Below are positions 25,628-35,964 of a DNA stretch of 64,000 nt, in pieces (within the stretch, counting starts at the first letter, position 1; the number at the start of each line of letters is the position of its first letter). The position numbers and the translations under genes are program-made. The DNA is from Cryptomeria japonica (taxonomy: Eukaryota > Streptophyta > Pinopsida > Cupressales > Cupressaceae), in NCBI RefSeq assembly GCF_030272615.1, contig NC_081406.1, forward strand, positions 139,711,361 through 139,775,360, read 5' to 3'. Below the pieces are notes generated by a model. It searched no databases and was not told the origin of the DNA. It worked only from the letters and a program-made list of their open reading frames with translations.

Positions 25628-26727
25628 GCCCAATATGCAGTATGCTCTGCATCTATCCCTACATCCTCAATCTTAGGCCACATATCCCAAGGCATGGGCA
25701 CCATCTCTACCATCTGCATCACTACCTAATCATATGATAACAACAGCTCAAAGTGTGCCTGATCCCTGACTGTCCAAGCATACATCCCAGAACCTTGTGG
25801 CATCCATTGAATCCTGCCAAACTACCTGCATACCCTGTCAACCAACTGCCTCTCCAGTACATAGGGCATCCGCCCAATCAGATATCTGCTTCTGAAAGTG
25901 TATGGCAAATCCACCACGTCATCCTCCCACTGCTCACACTCTTGGTACGACCTCCATATCACAGTGTCAACCTCATCAAGGACTCGACGCCAGTGCTCTA
26001 ACTTGCCAATCTGTGGTTGTGATGTAATCATATCATACAAGTGCACAAAACTGTGCCCATGACCCCTGCCTCTGAAGTGTATCGGTCGTGTCACTGGCAG
26101 ATGCTCATATGCCCACATCTGTAGAAATGTAACTCCGCAGCCCAATCCTACGGATCCATGATATACTAACTGATGAAGCTCATAATACAAGTGTGCCAAC
26201 ACACACAGTCCCCAGGCATATCTGTTGTGTTGTGTAACCAGTGTCTCCAAGGTGCTCCCCCAGCCCACAGCCAACCCTCGTGTCACCCTATCTGGACACA
26301 AGAACCCACTGATCACTCCTCCTAGCACTATTGGTAGCGTCAGTCCTGTCACTGTCATGGTGTCCCAGGCGACATGTCCTGCCCTCATCTCTAATCTCGG
26401 ATCCTAAAACACTCATCTCAACGTATCCCTGTCTCCATCTTGATCATAGGGAATCAACTCCCCATCGATCGGTATCCTCAGAATCCTATACCCATCCTCT
26501 AAGGTGACTATCATCTCACCCATCGACAAATGGAATGTGCATGTCTCAGAGTGCCATCTCTCAGCTAAAGCAGTTAGCAAACCCATGTTCGCCCAAAACT
26601 TAGGTACATACAGAATATATCTCAAACCCATAGCCTCAATAGCGGCTCTGTCCTCAAATGTCAGCTCCAGTCGTAACCTTTGCGTCGACGGGAATCTCTC
26701 TCGTGACTCCAGCATAGGCAAATACTC
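25623..26727 (-). pseudogene. PMD (plant mobile domain, MAIN-like) exon 2, domain part
   Basis: Minus-strand frame starting at a splice acceptor (26728-26731 reads TAG on the minus strand). Typical PMD (aminotransferase-like plant mobile domain) motifs are seen: LRLELTFEDRAAIEAMGL, LLTALAERWHSETCTFHLSM, GEMIVTLEDGYRILRIPIDG, and later WAYEHLPVTRP and RSRYLIGRMPYVLERQLVD. MAIN/MAIL proteins act in the nucleus in silencing and meristem maintenance, and PMD relatives are also known inside plant transposons. The frame is unbroken by indels but carries stops TGA 26413-26415, TAG 26404-26406, TAG 25822-25824 and TAG 25726-25728. It lies antisense to the host retrotransposon. Confidence 0.85.
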
Positions 26728-26764
26728 CTACAGTCAAGCAAATCAACTGTGTCAGTCAAAGTGG

Positions 26765-27037
26765 CATTCACTGCTCATCACAAAATGTTGCTTATTATCC
26801 TAAGTTCTTATGATACTATCCTAGTGACATTCACTGTTCATCACAAAGTGTTGCTTCTATCCTAGTGACACTCACTGTTCATCACAAAGTGTTGCTATTT
26901 ATCCTAGTGGTACTCCCTGTTCATCACAAAGTACTACGTTTTTTGCACTCCCTGTTCATCACAAAGTGTTGTTATTTTAGTACTCTCTATTCATCACAAA
27001 GTACTATGTCTTGGTACTCCCTATTCATCACAAAGTG
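26765..27037. repeat. Minisatellite with TTCATCACAAAGT core
   Basis: Seven copies of a unit of 34-59 bp share the core CTGTTCATCACAAAGTG followed by TTGCTATTTATCCTAGTG in variants. Unit length shortens toward the right. It sits inside the PMD intron. Confidence 0.85.
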
Positions 27038-27250
27038 CCTCGATTTATCCTATCCTAGGGCCTCTACTTGAGTGTATCCTCTTGAGTAGTTTCCTAATTG
27101 GCAACATATGTTCTATCACAGAATTGTCAATCCTAGCCCTATCTGCTATCATAGTCTTCCCTAGAGGACCTGCCTGAGTGTATCCTCTCAGTAGCTTATC
27201 CAATCGATAGCGTATGTTCATCACAGAATTGCCGATTTGCCCTAGAAGAC

Positions 27251-27520
27251 ATAAATGCACATTTTTGACACAAATGCACCTTCATGTCATAAACGCGCTT
27301 ACATACTGCATAAATGCCTTTGCTCTGCACAGATGCACCTGAAATACATAGATGCGCCTGCTTTTCATAGATGTGCCCACATTGCACAAACACGCCTGCA
27401 CAACGCAGATGCACTCGCATTTTGCATAGATGCCTTTTCTTGCACAGACGCCCCTGGCACAAATATAGACACGCCTCGCCAACCTAGACGTGCCTAGCAC
27501 CAATGCAGACGTGCCTCAGT
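27251..27520 (-). repeat. 20-bp phased motif array C, 14 units, minus orientation
   Basis: Units start at 27251, 27271, 27291 and so on to 27511, every 20 bp without slip. The plus-strand words are CACAGATGCRCC, TAGATGCGCC, ACACGCC and GACGTGCC, i.e. the reverse complement of the GCGTCTGTG core of arrays A and B. About half of each unit varies freely. Relative to the PMD gene the motif has the same orientation as arrays A/B have relative to gag. Confidence 0.87.
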
Positions 27521-27630
27521 GTTTTTGACATTTTTTGACATTACCTAAAAGCGCATTTATTGCGCTACCTAGCATGCATTAATGACAACAATTAATGCAA
27601 AAAAGTACAAGGAGGTTTTAGGGTACTTAC

Positions 27631-27696
27631 CGGCTCTCCTGCATCTGCTGGCCTCTGAAATCGGCGAATGCAATCGAATCACTGAACCAATGCCAT
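27631..27696 (-). pseudogene. PMD gene exon 1 (22 codons)
   Basis: Minus-strand ATG at 27696. The 66-bp open stretch ends exactly at a GTAAGT donor, so phase 0 is kept into exon 2. It carries one TGA at codon 6 (27679-27681), in a context where CGA would read Arg. The short N-terminal peptide has no domain. A candidate TATA box lies 91 bp upstream. Supported by splice signals and frame only. Confidence 0.58.
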
Positions 27697-27786
27697 CGCT
27701 GCTGACTATTGCTGCTCTATTCTCTCTCTGCACTCTAATCTCTTCGATGTGTGGATGACAATGAGGATGTATTCCCCTCGTGGTCT

Positions 27787-27795
27787 ATCTTATAG
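27787..27795 (-). promoter_or_regulatory. Candidate TATA box of the antisense PMD gene
   Basis: The minus strand reads CTATAAGAT, followed by a pyrimidine/GA-rich leader and the exon 1 ATG 91 bp downstream. Spacing suits a 5' UTR of about 60 bases. It lies inside the retrotransposon, 270 bp from the 3' LTR. Confidence 0.45.
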
Positions 27796-28050
27796 ACTAC
27801 CCTAGCCCAGGCCCTTGCCCTAGCCCTAGCCTTCGTCTCCCAAGTCAGTCCTCTTTATCTCATGACTCTGTCACTTGATCCTATCTAGCTAGTCCATTCT
27901 AGCCCTTTCTTTCTTATCGAGAGATTATTTGTGATCTTTTCAGACATTTTCATCCAATCTCTCAAGGGGGCATATCATTTCCATCTTGGGGCAACTTTGT
28001 ATCAGTTCATATTATCTTCTTTGAAACAACGCGACAAGCTGCATTGTCTC

Positions 28051-28064
28051 AAAGAGGGGCAAAA
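28051..28064 (+). other. Polypurine tract of the Tat element
   Basis: AAAGAGGGGCAAAA ends at the TGTAGATACC start of the 3' LTR. The related minus-strand element at 48140-48153 has almost the same tract. Confidence 0.88.
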
Positions 28065-28086
28065 TGTAGATACCTAAAATTGTCCA

Positions 28087-28325
28087 GTCTAATTAAATAA
28101 ATATCTTTATCTATTTAATTATTTTTAGCCTAATTTTTCTATTAATTAAATAAATCTTTATTTATTTAATTAATTCATTTATCCTCTTCTAGCCTTATTT
28201 CTCATTTAAATAAATACATTTATTTATTTAAATTATCCTTTTCTTAAATTAAATAAATACTTTTATTTATTTAATTGATCTCACTTCTTCTATTAATTAA
28301 ATAAATCTTTATTTATTTAATTAAT
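28087..28325. repeat. Array of AATTAAATAAA/TTTATTTAATT palindromes in U3
   Basis: Five imperfect inverted repeats of about 30 bp, each an AATTAAATAAAT arm, a short CTTT-like loop and an ATTTATTTAATT arm, lie near 28087, 28141, 28201, 28235 and 28280. They are separated by pyrimidine-rich spacers. Similar AATTAATTAAAT stretches occur in the related LTR at 47900-48110. Confidence 0.85.
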
Positions 28326-28488
28326 TCATTAACCTTTTCTACCTATGACACATGTCATTCATCTCTTAATTCATACACTACCTACCCTTTCATTATTTTC
28401 TTATTTCCTCTACCTACCCTCTAATCATAGCCAACTATTTATCTTTTATAGCTCTCAATCTTATCCATCCATTTCATATAGTGTCTTC

Positions 28489-28497
28489 TATATAAGG
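28489..28497 (+). promoter_or_regulatory. TATA box of the Tat 3' LTR
   Basis: TATATAAGG is followed by GAGATGCTTCC, typical of a plant RNA polymerase II start region. It lies 349 bp from the LTR end. The 5' LTR copy of this box lies outside the window. Confidence 0.7.
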
Positions 28498-28849
28498 AGA
28501 TGCTTCCTTCATTATCAACCCCTGCTTACGACTGGACTACTTTATGCTTTTGAACTTTCATATGTGATCCTACTTGTAACCACATTTTCGTTCTTTGTTG
28601 AGCTCTTGTGCACACATAAAATCTGAGAGCAAATATATCAAGCAAGATTAAAGGAGATAGGAAAAATGGAGATCCAAACCCTATTGGACATGTGATGGTA
28701 TAATCTTTGTGATTTCATTTGATTTGCATCATCTTAGGTAATCTTCATATGTTATGGTGGATCTTTGTTGTTGTTAGGCTAGGGTTTTGTGGTTGAATTC
28801 ATTTAGTCTTTCAATATTATTGTGTATCCATTTTCACCGTAAACACCAT

Positions 28850-29192
28850 CAAATAGAAAACACAAATCATTTGTGTCACATGAGACATCACAAAATGAAG
28901 GCTTTTTAATTATACATTCATTGCATCCAACTAATTGATCATTCTCTTCTTTCAGTTTTAATGTTTCTATCTTCTGTAAAAGAAAAAATTATTCTAGCCT
29001 CTTTATCTTGTCTTCGAAATCATCAAATAAATCCGCTCTTTCCTCTAATTCTTCATTTTGAATTTTAACTTTCTCAAATTCTTATTCAAGATTATCAATT
29101 TCGCATAAAAAATCATATTTATCTTTTTGTTTCTTATAAATTACATTTATGTTCATTAATTCTTCTTCTAGTTATTTTTTTGTTTTGAACCC
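28850..29192 (-). pseudogene. Gag-like coiled-coil remnant
   Basis: One minus-strand frame reads LEEELMNINVIYKKQKDKY, then EFEKVKIQNEELEERADLF, then KIETLKLKEENDQLVGC, with two internal stops. The Lys/Glu heptad pattern resembles the coiled-coil C-terminal half of Copia-type gag proteins in conifers. No zinc knuckle or pol follows. It directly abuts the right end of the Tat element, which may have cut it. Confidence 0.45.
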
Positions 29193-30315
29193 TTTTAAAA
29201 ACTTTTCCTATTGAAATAAACGATTTTAACTTACCTTCTTTGCACACCTAACAATAATTCAACTACAGTGATGTAGATCACTTTCTTTCTTGACGATGAA
29301 TGATGGCTTCACATGTCTCTCCTTCCACTTTTTCTACAATATTTATAGGTAGTCTCTTTTTTTCTTTGATTAATAAGAAGTTGAAGCCGTTACTTTTGAC
29401 TGGAGCTATGAACCAATGAGATCATAATGAGGGACCCCATTGCCATGGATATATTTGCCCTGCTGAAATATTAACACCTTATCTCTCCAATCATCATCTC
29501 TCCAACGAAAACTCAAACCTTATTACTCCAATCCTCCTTTGACACCTTATCTCTCCAGCTTGGGGGCTCCTTATCTCTCTGGAAACCTTATCACTCCAAT
29601 AGGAACTCCTTATAACTCCATTCAATAGCACTTCCCTCTGTTCACTCACCTACATTATGCCTCACGTTGATTACAGTGTTGGACTGCTAGTGTTGCACCT
29701 ACTGCCGACAAGAATATGACATGGAACCAGTCATAGCTAGTTCAAGATAGCATAGAGGTGAGGTGTGATGAACAATAAATTGAAGATATAATAGATTTTC
29801 ATCTCCAATGGGATAGATTTTAAATACAATCAATCAGCTTTTAATCGAATCTAAACACACAAGTTGATAAATAACAACTAATTATAGTAAATTATTATTT
29901 TGTAACTATTGTAATAATCCAATATAAATAACTTCCATTTTTTATCAATGTGTTTTAATTATACTCCATATTAGGATCCTTCTTCATCATAATTCTCATA
30001 GCTAAATAATTTATTAATCAAAATTTAATTTCATAAATATCATCACAATTATTCTATTTTCAAATGAAGTAATTATTTAATCTAAATTGATCTAAACTTA
30101 TTTGTGTGCTTTGGTTTATTTACCATCACTTAATATAAAAAAATGATATTTTTCCTTAGAAGAGTATAACTATATTGATGATGTAACTAAAAAACAATTC
30201 AAAATAGAAGTTCTATTTCATTTCTAGCTTGAGCTTAATACAATATATTTATTTAATATTCCTCATACAATAGAGGCTACATATTCTTAAAACATACATA
30301 TGAATGGAATACGAA
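29193..30315. other. Non-coding spacer with a CCTTATCTCTCCA repeat
   Basis: No gene is recognised. Around 29470-29625 the word CCTTATCNCTCCA recurs about six times at irregular 25-40 bp spacing. The rest is plain AT-rich sequence. Confidence 0.5.
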
Positions 30316-33300
30316 TCATATTGGAAAAGGTTCAATCATGGTTTTGATGATATGATTCTTTGTATCTTTGCTAGCAACACTAAATCCATCTCTCTCTCTT
30401 TATAGAGAAGTTGTAAACCTCAGGATAGTGCATAAGCACAATCTTTGCTAATGGGTGGAACATTATCAGGTTTCAAATATTCCCAATTTAACTCTTTGAG
30501 GAGTTCATCACATAAGGCCGTGAGATCATTTATAGCCTCTTTCTTAGTAGATCTAGGGAGGTCTCTCATATAACAAGTTATACAAGATACTGTTTCTCCA
30601 CGATCACCTTCAACCTTTCAAATAGAAATCACAAAACATTAGTTTAGTTACCATTACACTTATTTAAGAAAAATAAAATAAATGCATATTGTATTAAATA
30701 TTTTATATCATACCTCAAAGGTTCTTGTATCACCTTTAACTCTAAGTGTTAAGCGTAAAAGTTCATCAAACTTTGAAGGATAATCAATTTCTGGTAAGAT
30801 GTTTTCTAGAAGAATTGCATCTACTGCTAATACAGGTTGTAAAGTCACTACACGTGAGCCACCACTAACTTTTCCATTCTCTAAATACTCTTGCAAAGTT
30901 GGTACATAACCTTCAACAAGCCACTTTGCTTCTTGCATATATGAATCAATATAAACTTCCCACTATAATTGTAATGTTCAATAAAGTTCATGTTATTAGT
31001 AGTCACATCAATATATTTAATTAAAAAAATGATAATTTTATGCTAAAATAGAAACATTTGTTTTAACCTTTAAATGTTGCAATTTAACTTAAAATAGATT
31101 TTTAAATTATAAAATAGATTTTTAATATAAACTTCTTGATATTGTGTCAATAGATAGCATTTACTATTTAAAAAATAACAACATACAATTTGAAGCTTAC
31201 TGTTCAATTCACTACAAAATAATAAGCTTTAGTGAAATTAATATAAATAAAAATAAATAAAATGTTTAAAATATCTATAAAATACTATATATATATATAT
31301 ATATATATATTAATGAAACATAATCTTAATAAAATTAAAAAGCTTTTCAAAATCCTTTTATGTTAACGTCTTCAATAACTTGAAATCTAAGATTTGAAAT
31401 CTTCTCAAGCTTCTTTGTCTACTTTTTCTTAACCTCTGATGAATATTATAACCAACCCTCTTTATATTTTGCAAATGTATATATATACCATTTCACAAAA
31501 CATAATTTCATAAAATTAAAAAGCTTTCTAAAAAAATTTTATGTTAACATCTTCAATAAATATCTTGAAACCTATATATGAAATCTTCTCAAGCTTCTTT
31601 ATCTACTTTTCTTATCTTTTAATGAATAATATAAACAAATCTCTCTATAAGTCAAAAGTTATGAATAATTGTTTTCATATATATGACATATTTCTTAATT
31701 ATCATAACATTATTTATATTTCCTTTGGACAAATGCCCTCAATATTCTAAATTCTTACACTCATAAACACCCTAAGCCTTCTTTACCTATTTAAGTGTTC
31801 TCGGATCCTTATTAAAGATCTCTTTCATTCTTCCTTAAATAAATTGAATAAAGTCACCAAATATTATATAAGGGCTCCAAATGTTTAGGAAAAGATAAAC
31901 TTATGTGAGTGTTACTATAAATTTTAAAAGAGAAAATAAAAGGAGAGATGAAAAAGTGGATTTATATCACGTTTGTAACATAGTCAAATGTATCTCGGCC
32001 TTGAGTGATTTGGGCTTCTCTAAACATGTCCTTCACCCCATCATAGAAGGCTATATATGCAATTTTCATATACTCTGGTAGCCCCTCTGTGGCCAATGGA
32101 TCCCATCTGTCAACAAACCCAAAACATCATGCATGAGAAGTGCATAACTTCTTGCTTGATATGAATATTAAATTATTATAAATCATTACTTTTTAATGGC
32201 TCCAATGAAGAGTTGGAGCTCCTCATAAGTTCCATATGTGTCATAGATGTCATCCAGATATGTTACAAGTGCAGATAACTTTGCAAAGCTGATTCTGAAT
32301 GCATAATACTTTGGCTCAATCACACCACCAACTGCCCAAAAGTAGTATTCAACGTGTCTATGTTGAGCAAATTCCATTTTTGACAAACCTGATTCTACCC
32401 ACCACCTACATATACACAAAATCAACCCATTATAGTTGTTCCCAATGCTTAGTTGCAAACTACTTGTGATAATTTTCTGCAACATGCAAATGTATCACCT
32501 TGAAAGGATCTGAAGCTCTCGTTGTTGCATGCACTGCATCATATTGAAGTCCAACTTTGCTAGCTCTAAAAAATTTGTGTTACTCAAATGAGGCATTCTG
32601 CATGTATCAAATATCACAAAGTATGAAATCTAATTAGATCTTGCACATTTCTTTGTTGAACCAGATATTTCGTTCATCCATTTTAAGACGTCTTAAAATA
32701 GAGGCCAATTAAAACTAAAGGAATCATTTATTTGAAGAAATTATCTTTTTGGGTATCAAGGACAAGTTATTATGTTAAACCCTTTTAATTAAGAGTTAAA
32801 GATTGAATAATATTCATTTTGTCAAAGTCACTCTAAACATGATCTCAATCTCATCTCTTACAATATAAGGATTTTGAACTCAATAACTTTACCAACAGAC
32901 CAAAAACTCATCTATGGCTTATTTTGATTTGCTATAAATTACTGAGTAACTATTGTAGATAATTCAAAATTCAGATTAAAAAACACAAACATCTTTATTT
33001 GTAATGCTCTTGAGATATATAAAGATAATCATACATATGATTTTTAAGTTACGCTATAGAATTTTAAAAAAATTAAAAATTACATGATTACCCTTTTATG
33101 GTCTTTTCAGCCCATGAATTATCCTCTCCATATATCTCTATATAATGTCTTGCTTCCAATCTTGGCACATTAGTGTGTCATCCATACTCCAAATTGAATT
33201 CTATCTGTTCATAAGAAAAAACTATCAAGATATATCTCTATTGATATATATGATATACAAAAAAATATGCATTTCTAATAATTATATTTTAGTTTTGTTG

Positions 33301-33513
33301 TCACCTCTCTTGAAAGATTGGAATCATCAATATTTTGTAGAGCTTGTTCTAAATATTGAGTAAAAAATGATTTAGCTTCATCCATAACCTTCTCTTTTGG
33401 AAATGCAATGAGTGATGCTCGAAATAGATTTATAATACTTTTTATTTCTTCTTGTGATTCACTGCTAGACTTCAAGAATTGTCCATCTTTACTCTTGAAG
33501 TTTTCCAACACAT
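30316..33513 (-). pseudogene. Terpene synthase (TPS-d-like) pseudogene, main part
   Basis: Minus-strand exons with GT-AG borders: A 33513-33305 (FKSKDGQFLKSSSESQEEIK), B 33204-33092 (VPRLEARHYIEIYGEDNSW), C about 32598-32497 (LELAKLDFNMMQ, QRELQILS), D about 32404-32187 (WWVESGLSKMEFAQHRHVEY and the metal-binding YLDDIYDTYGT), E 32106-31973 ([20 protein letters not shown]), F 30962-30714 (EAKWLVEGYVPTLQEYLENG, GDTRTFE) and G 30614-30316 (CYMRDLPRSTKKEA, KTMIEPFPI). Class I terpene synthases ionise prenyl diphosphates using DDxxD and NSE/DTE metal sites. The order and wording fit gymnosperm enzymes. Stops are TGA 33178-33180 (a Trp position) in exon B and TGA 30420-30422 (an Arg position, CGA to TGA) in exon G. 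No alternative family fits. Confidence 0.9.
31281..31310. repeat. (AT)n microsatellite in a terpene synthase intron
   Basis: Short pure AT run in the long intron between exons E and F of the pseudogene. Confidence 0.8.
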
Positions 33514-33516
33514 CTT

Positions 33517-33560
33517 ACCAAAGAATAATAGAGTAATTACCAAAGAATAATAGAGTAATT
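33517..33560. repeat. 22-bp tandem duplication at the exon A acceptor
   Basis: The plus-strand unit beginning ACCAAAGAATAATAGAG occurs twice, at 33517-33538 and 33539-33560. It abuts exon A of the terpene synthase pseudogene. The duplicated copy of this block near 36435 has only one unit. Confidence 0.9.
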
Positions 33561-33595
33561 AGTGAATGGGACTACAAGAATGTAGCTAGCTTAAA

Positions 33596-35964
33596 AAAGA
33601 TTGGGAAAGTAATCATATAATCGTATAAATGGGAAAGTATTATTAATTGCCTTCCCAATAACTCCATGGGGATTGTTAATCCACAAACTCGGCAAAAGTA
33701 CAAAGCCCCTTTTGATATGACAATTCTAGATTGACATTACAAATATGGAAATGAAAAAATGTATAAGCATAGAGATAGATTAGATTTTCATTTATCTTTC
33801 TCATGTGATAAGAAAAGAGGTAGCTTACTGATAACTTATTTATTATTAATTAAAGTCCTTTTGGAAAGCATTACTTAAAAATGATTTTTTTTGTCTTGCT
33901 CCTTTGGGTCCTAGATTCCTTCTGGTGTTTGTGTTCGTGTTTATGAATAGTAGGAGAGTTGTCATGGGGGCACAAGGAAATAACCCTTTCTTCATGGTTA
34001 TGAAAGGAAAGGATGAGGAGTTGTTGTCCCAATTTATAATAGTTGGAGGGATGGGAAAGTCTTGAAGTTGGTGAGTAGAATCTGATTTTTAATAACTATA
34101 ATTTTATCAACCTAGACACATTAGATACTACTTTGTGGTCAGATTGAGAAAAACATATTTAGATCATATTTTTTTGTTTTATAAAGATCATATTTTGTGA
34201 AATGGTTTATATATAGTATTGTGTATATATTTAATATTTTATTTCTTTTTTCTTTTATTAATTTATTAGAGCTTATTATTTTGTAGTGAATTGAATAATT
34301 AGAATTCAATTGTATGTTGTATTTTTTAAAATTAGTGAATGTTATCTATTGGTATGATATCTAGAGATTCATGTTAAACTTATATTTTATAATTTGAAAT
34401 TAGATTATGATATTGTTACCAAAATTCAATTGTGTATCTTTGGGTCAAACTCATTGAACCATGATTCATGAGTTGTGGTTCATAAGAACCCATCTCTCAT
34501 GATAATGAATGGTACATTTAACACTCGTTGCATCTTGGTGATGCTCACAAAGGTAAAGAATTGTTCCTTCCTGGGAGGTCACACCTCCTAGTAAGAGGAT
34601 CATATCCCTGACATCCACAACCATCATCCTTAAAAATTATGAGTAAAGATGCTCACTCCTCTCCTTAAATTATGCTACCTATGATGATATTTCACCATCC
34701 ATTAGTAATATTTCTCACTCTTTTGTGGATGGAACATCAATGAATATATTTTCTCCTCTTGCAAAGTCTCTTCTACTCATGAAGATATATTGGTACAAGA
34801 GGTGGATATCAACATTTTTTTACATTCTTCTTATAACACATGTCCTGATAATGGATTGGGTTTTCATGGAGTAACATCTAAAAGTGCCTCCCTCATCATG
34901 GAAGTGCAACGATCAATAAAGATCTACATTCTTCTAAAAGAATTGATTCATCACCTTATTTCAAATTTAATTCAAAAGATAGTTACACTTATCACTTCGG
35001 AGTATATAGTATTATTGTCTCTCCTAATTTGGACACATATTATCACCATAGTTTTAAAATTATTTCAATGCAAGGGTATAGTGGACAAGGTTTTGTATGT
35101 AGAGAGAAATGAATGAAGGTCCATATAAAGAACACCCCACATTTTTCTAGTGGTTGGGATTTCCACATTCTCATTTGGATAACACCATTGAATCTCCTCT
35201 TTAATTGCTATCTAACCTTTCTTTCCAAGAGAAAATATTGCTAATTGTTCATTCTTTTTTATAGAGTTAGAGTGAGTCTGGTTGAGGCTTCTTCAAGCCC
35301 ACTTGATTACTCTTCCTCCTTCAAGAGATAAGATATTTCCTAAAGATAATCAAACAAATATGTCTTCTTTTTGTACATATGACTAAATGCTTTCCCACTC
35401 CACTAGGAAATATCAAGCCTTAAAGAGGTAAACATGACAACTTATTGATTCTAATGTGTCTGTGTTGAGAAAATTCCAATTTTTTCAAACAAGATTTTGC
35501 TCACTACTCAATAATAACACTCAATTTTGTGTTTGAGAATAAGAAAAGATCATATGTTTGCTTGAGAATAACACAAATAATATAGATTTTAATAATGATA
35601 TAAATTAATAACTTGGAGTATTTCTTAAAAAATATATTGTTTTTTGAATAGGAATATTATTGTGAGAATTCTAATTATATCAGTGGGTGATTTCTTTTAT
35701 AATTATAAGAGTTATTTTAAAAATATGAATGTTAAAAAATAATAATAATATTTAGCTCTAAATTTAATGATGGTTATTTCTAATAAAAAGAATTGATTTT
35801 TTAAAGAGTATTGTAAAGTTAACATCTTAATAAATTTTTAAAATTTGCTATATTTATTTTAAATGACCTTTCTCTTTACATAATAGATTATAAAAGTGTG
35901 GACATATTTAATTGTAATGGTATTATAAATATATAGAACCATACATACTATTAAATTATGTTCT
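33596..35964. other. Spacer between duplicated terpene synthase blocks
   Basis: 2.4 kb of AT-rich sequence. A 108-codon plus frame at 34790-35116 has no recognisable domain and poor codon character. I saw no terpene synthase exon and no LTR pair here. Confidence 0.5.

Larger units (their letters stand above)
26728..27630 (-). other. Intron of the antisense PMD gene
   Basis: 903 bp between a consensus donor (GTAAGT, plus-strand 27625-27630) and an acceptor TTGCTTGACTGTAG. Removing it joins exon 1 (AGEP) to exon 2 (EYLPMLESRE) in frame. It contains a minisatellite (26765-27037) and the 14-unit phased array (27251-27520). Because the gene is antisense, splicing would not remove the intron from the retrotransposon's genomic RNA. 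Confidence 0.62.
1..28845 (+). mobile_element. Tat-type Ty3/gypsy LTR retrotransposon, decayed, 5' end outside window
   Basis: The direct repeat 1-308 / 28517-28845 shows that the window opens inside the 5' LTR and that the 3' LTR ends at 28845. The internal order is leader, gag, protease, G-patch segment, RT, RNase H, second (archaeal-type) RNase H, integrase, then a long non-pol region with a minus-strand PMD gene, and finally a polypurine tract. The RT-RNH-aRNH-INT order, the long leader and the absence of a visible chromodomain are the known signature of Tat-lineage Ty3/gypsy elements. By eye about a dozen substitutions and one 19-bp indel separate the aligned parts of the two LTRs, so insertion is not recent. 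The element is interrupted by another element at 12646-25622. Without that insert the visible part is about 15.9 kb. Target-site duplication cannot be checked because the 5' end is missing. Confidence 0.9.
28065..28845 (+). repeat. 3' LTR of the Tat element (781 bp)
   Basis: It starts TGTAGATACC after the purine tract and ends TAAACA. The last 329 bp correspond to window positions 1-308. It contains a palindromic AT-rich repeat array in U3 (28087-28325) and a TATA box at 28489. Confidence 0.93.

Noticed and set aside
34790-35116. 108-codon plus frame in the terpene synthase region
   Set aside because: No domain, no homologous copy in the window, and AT-rich codons as expected by chance.
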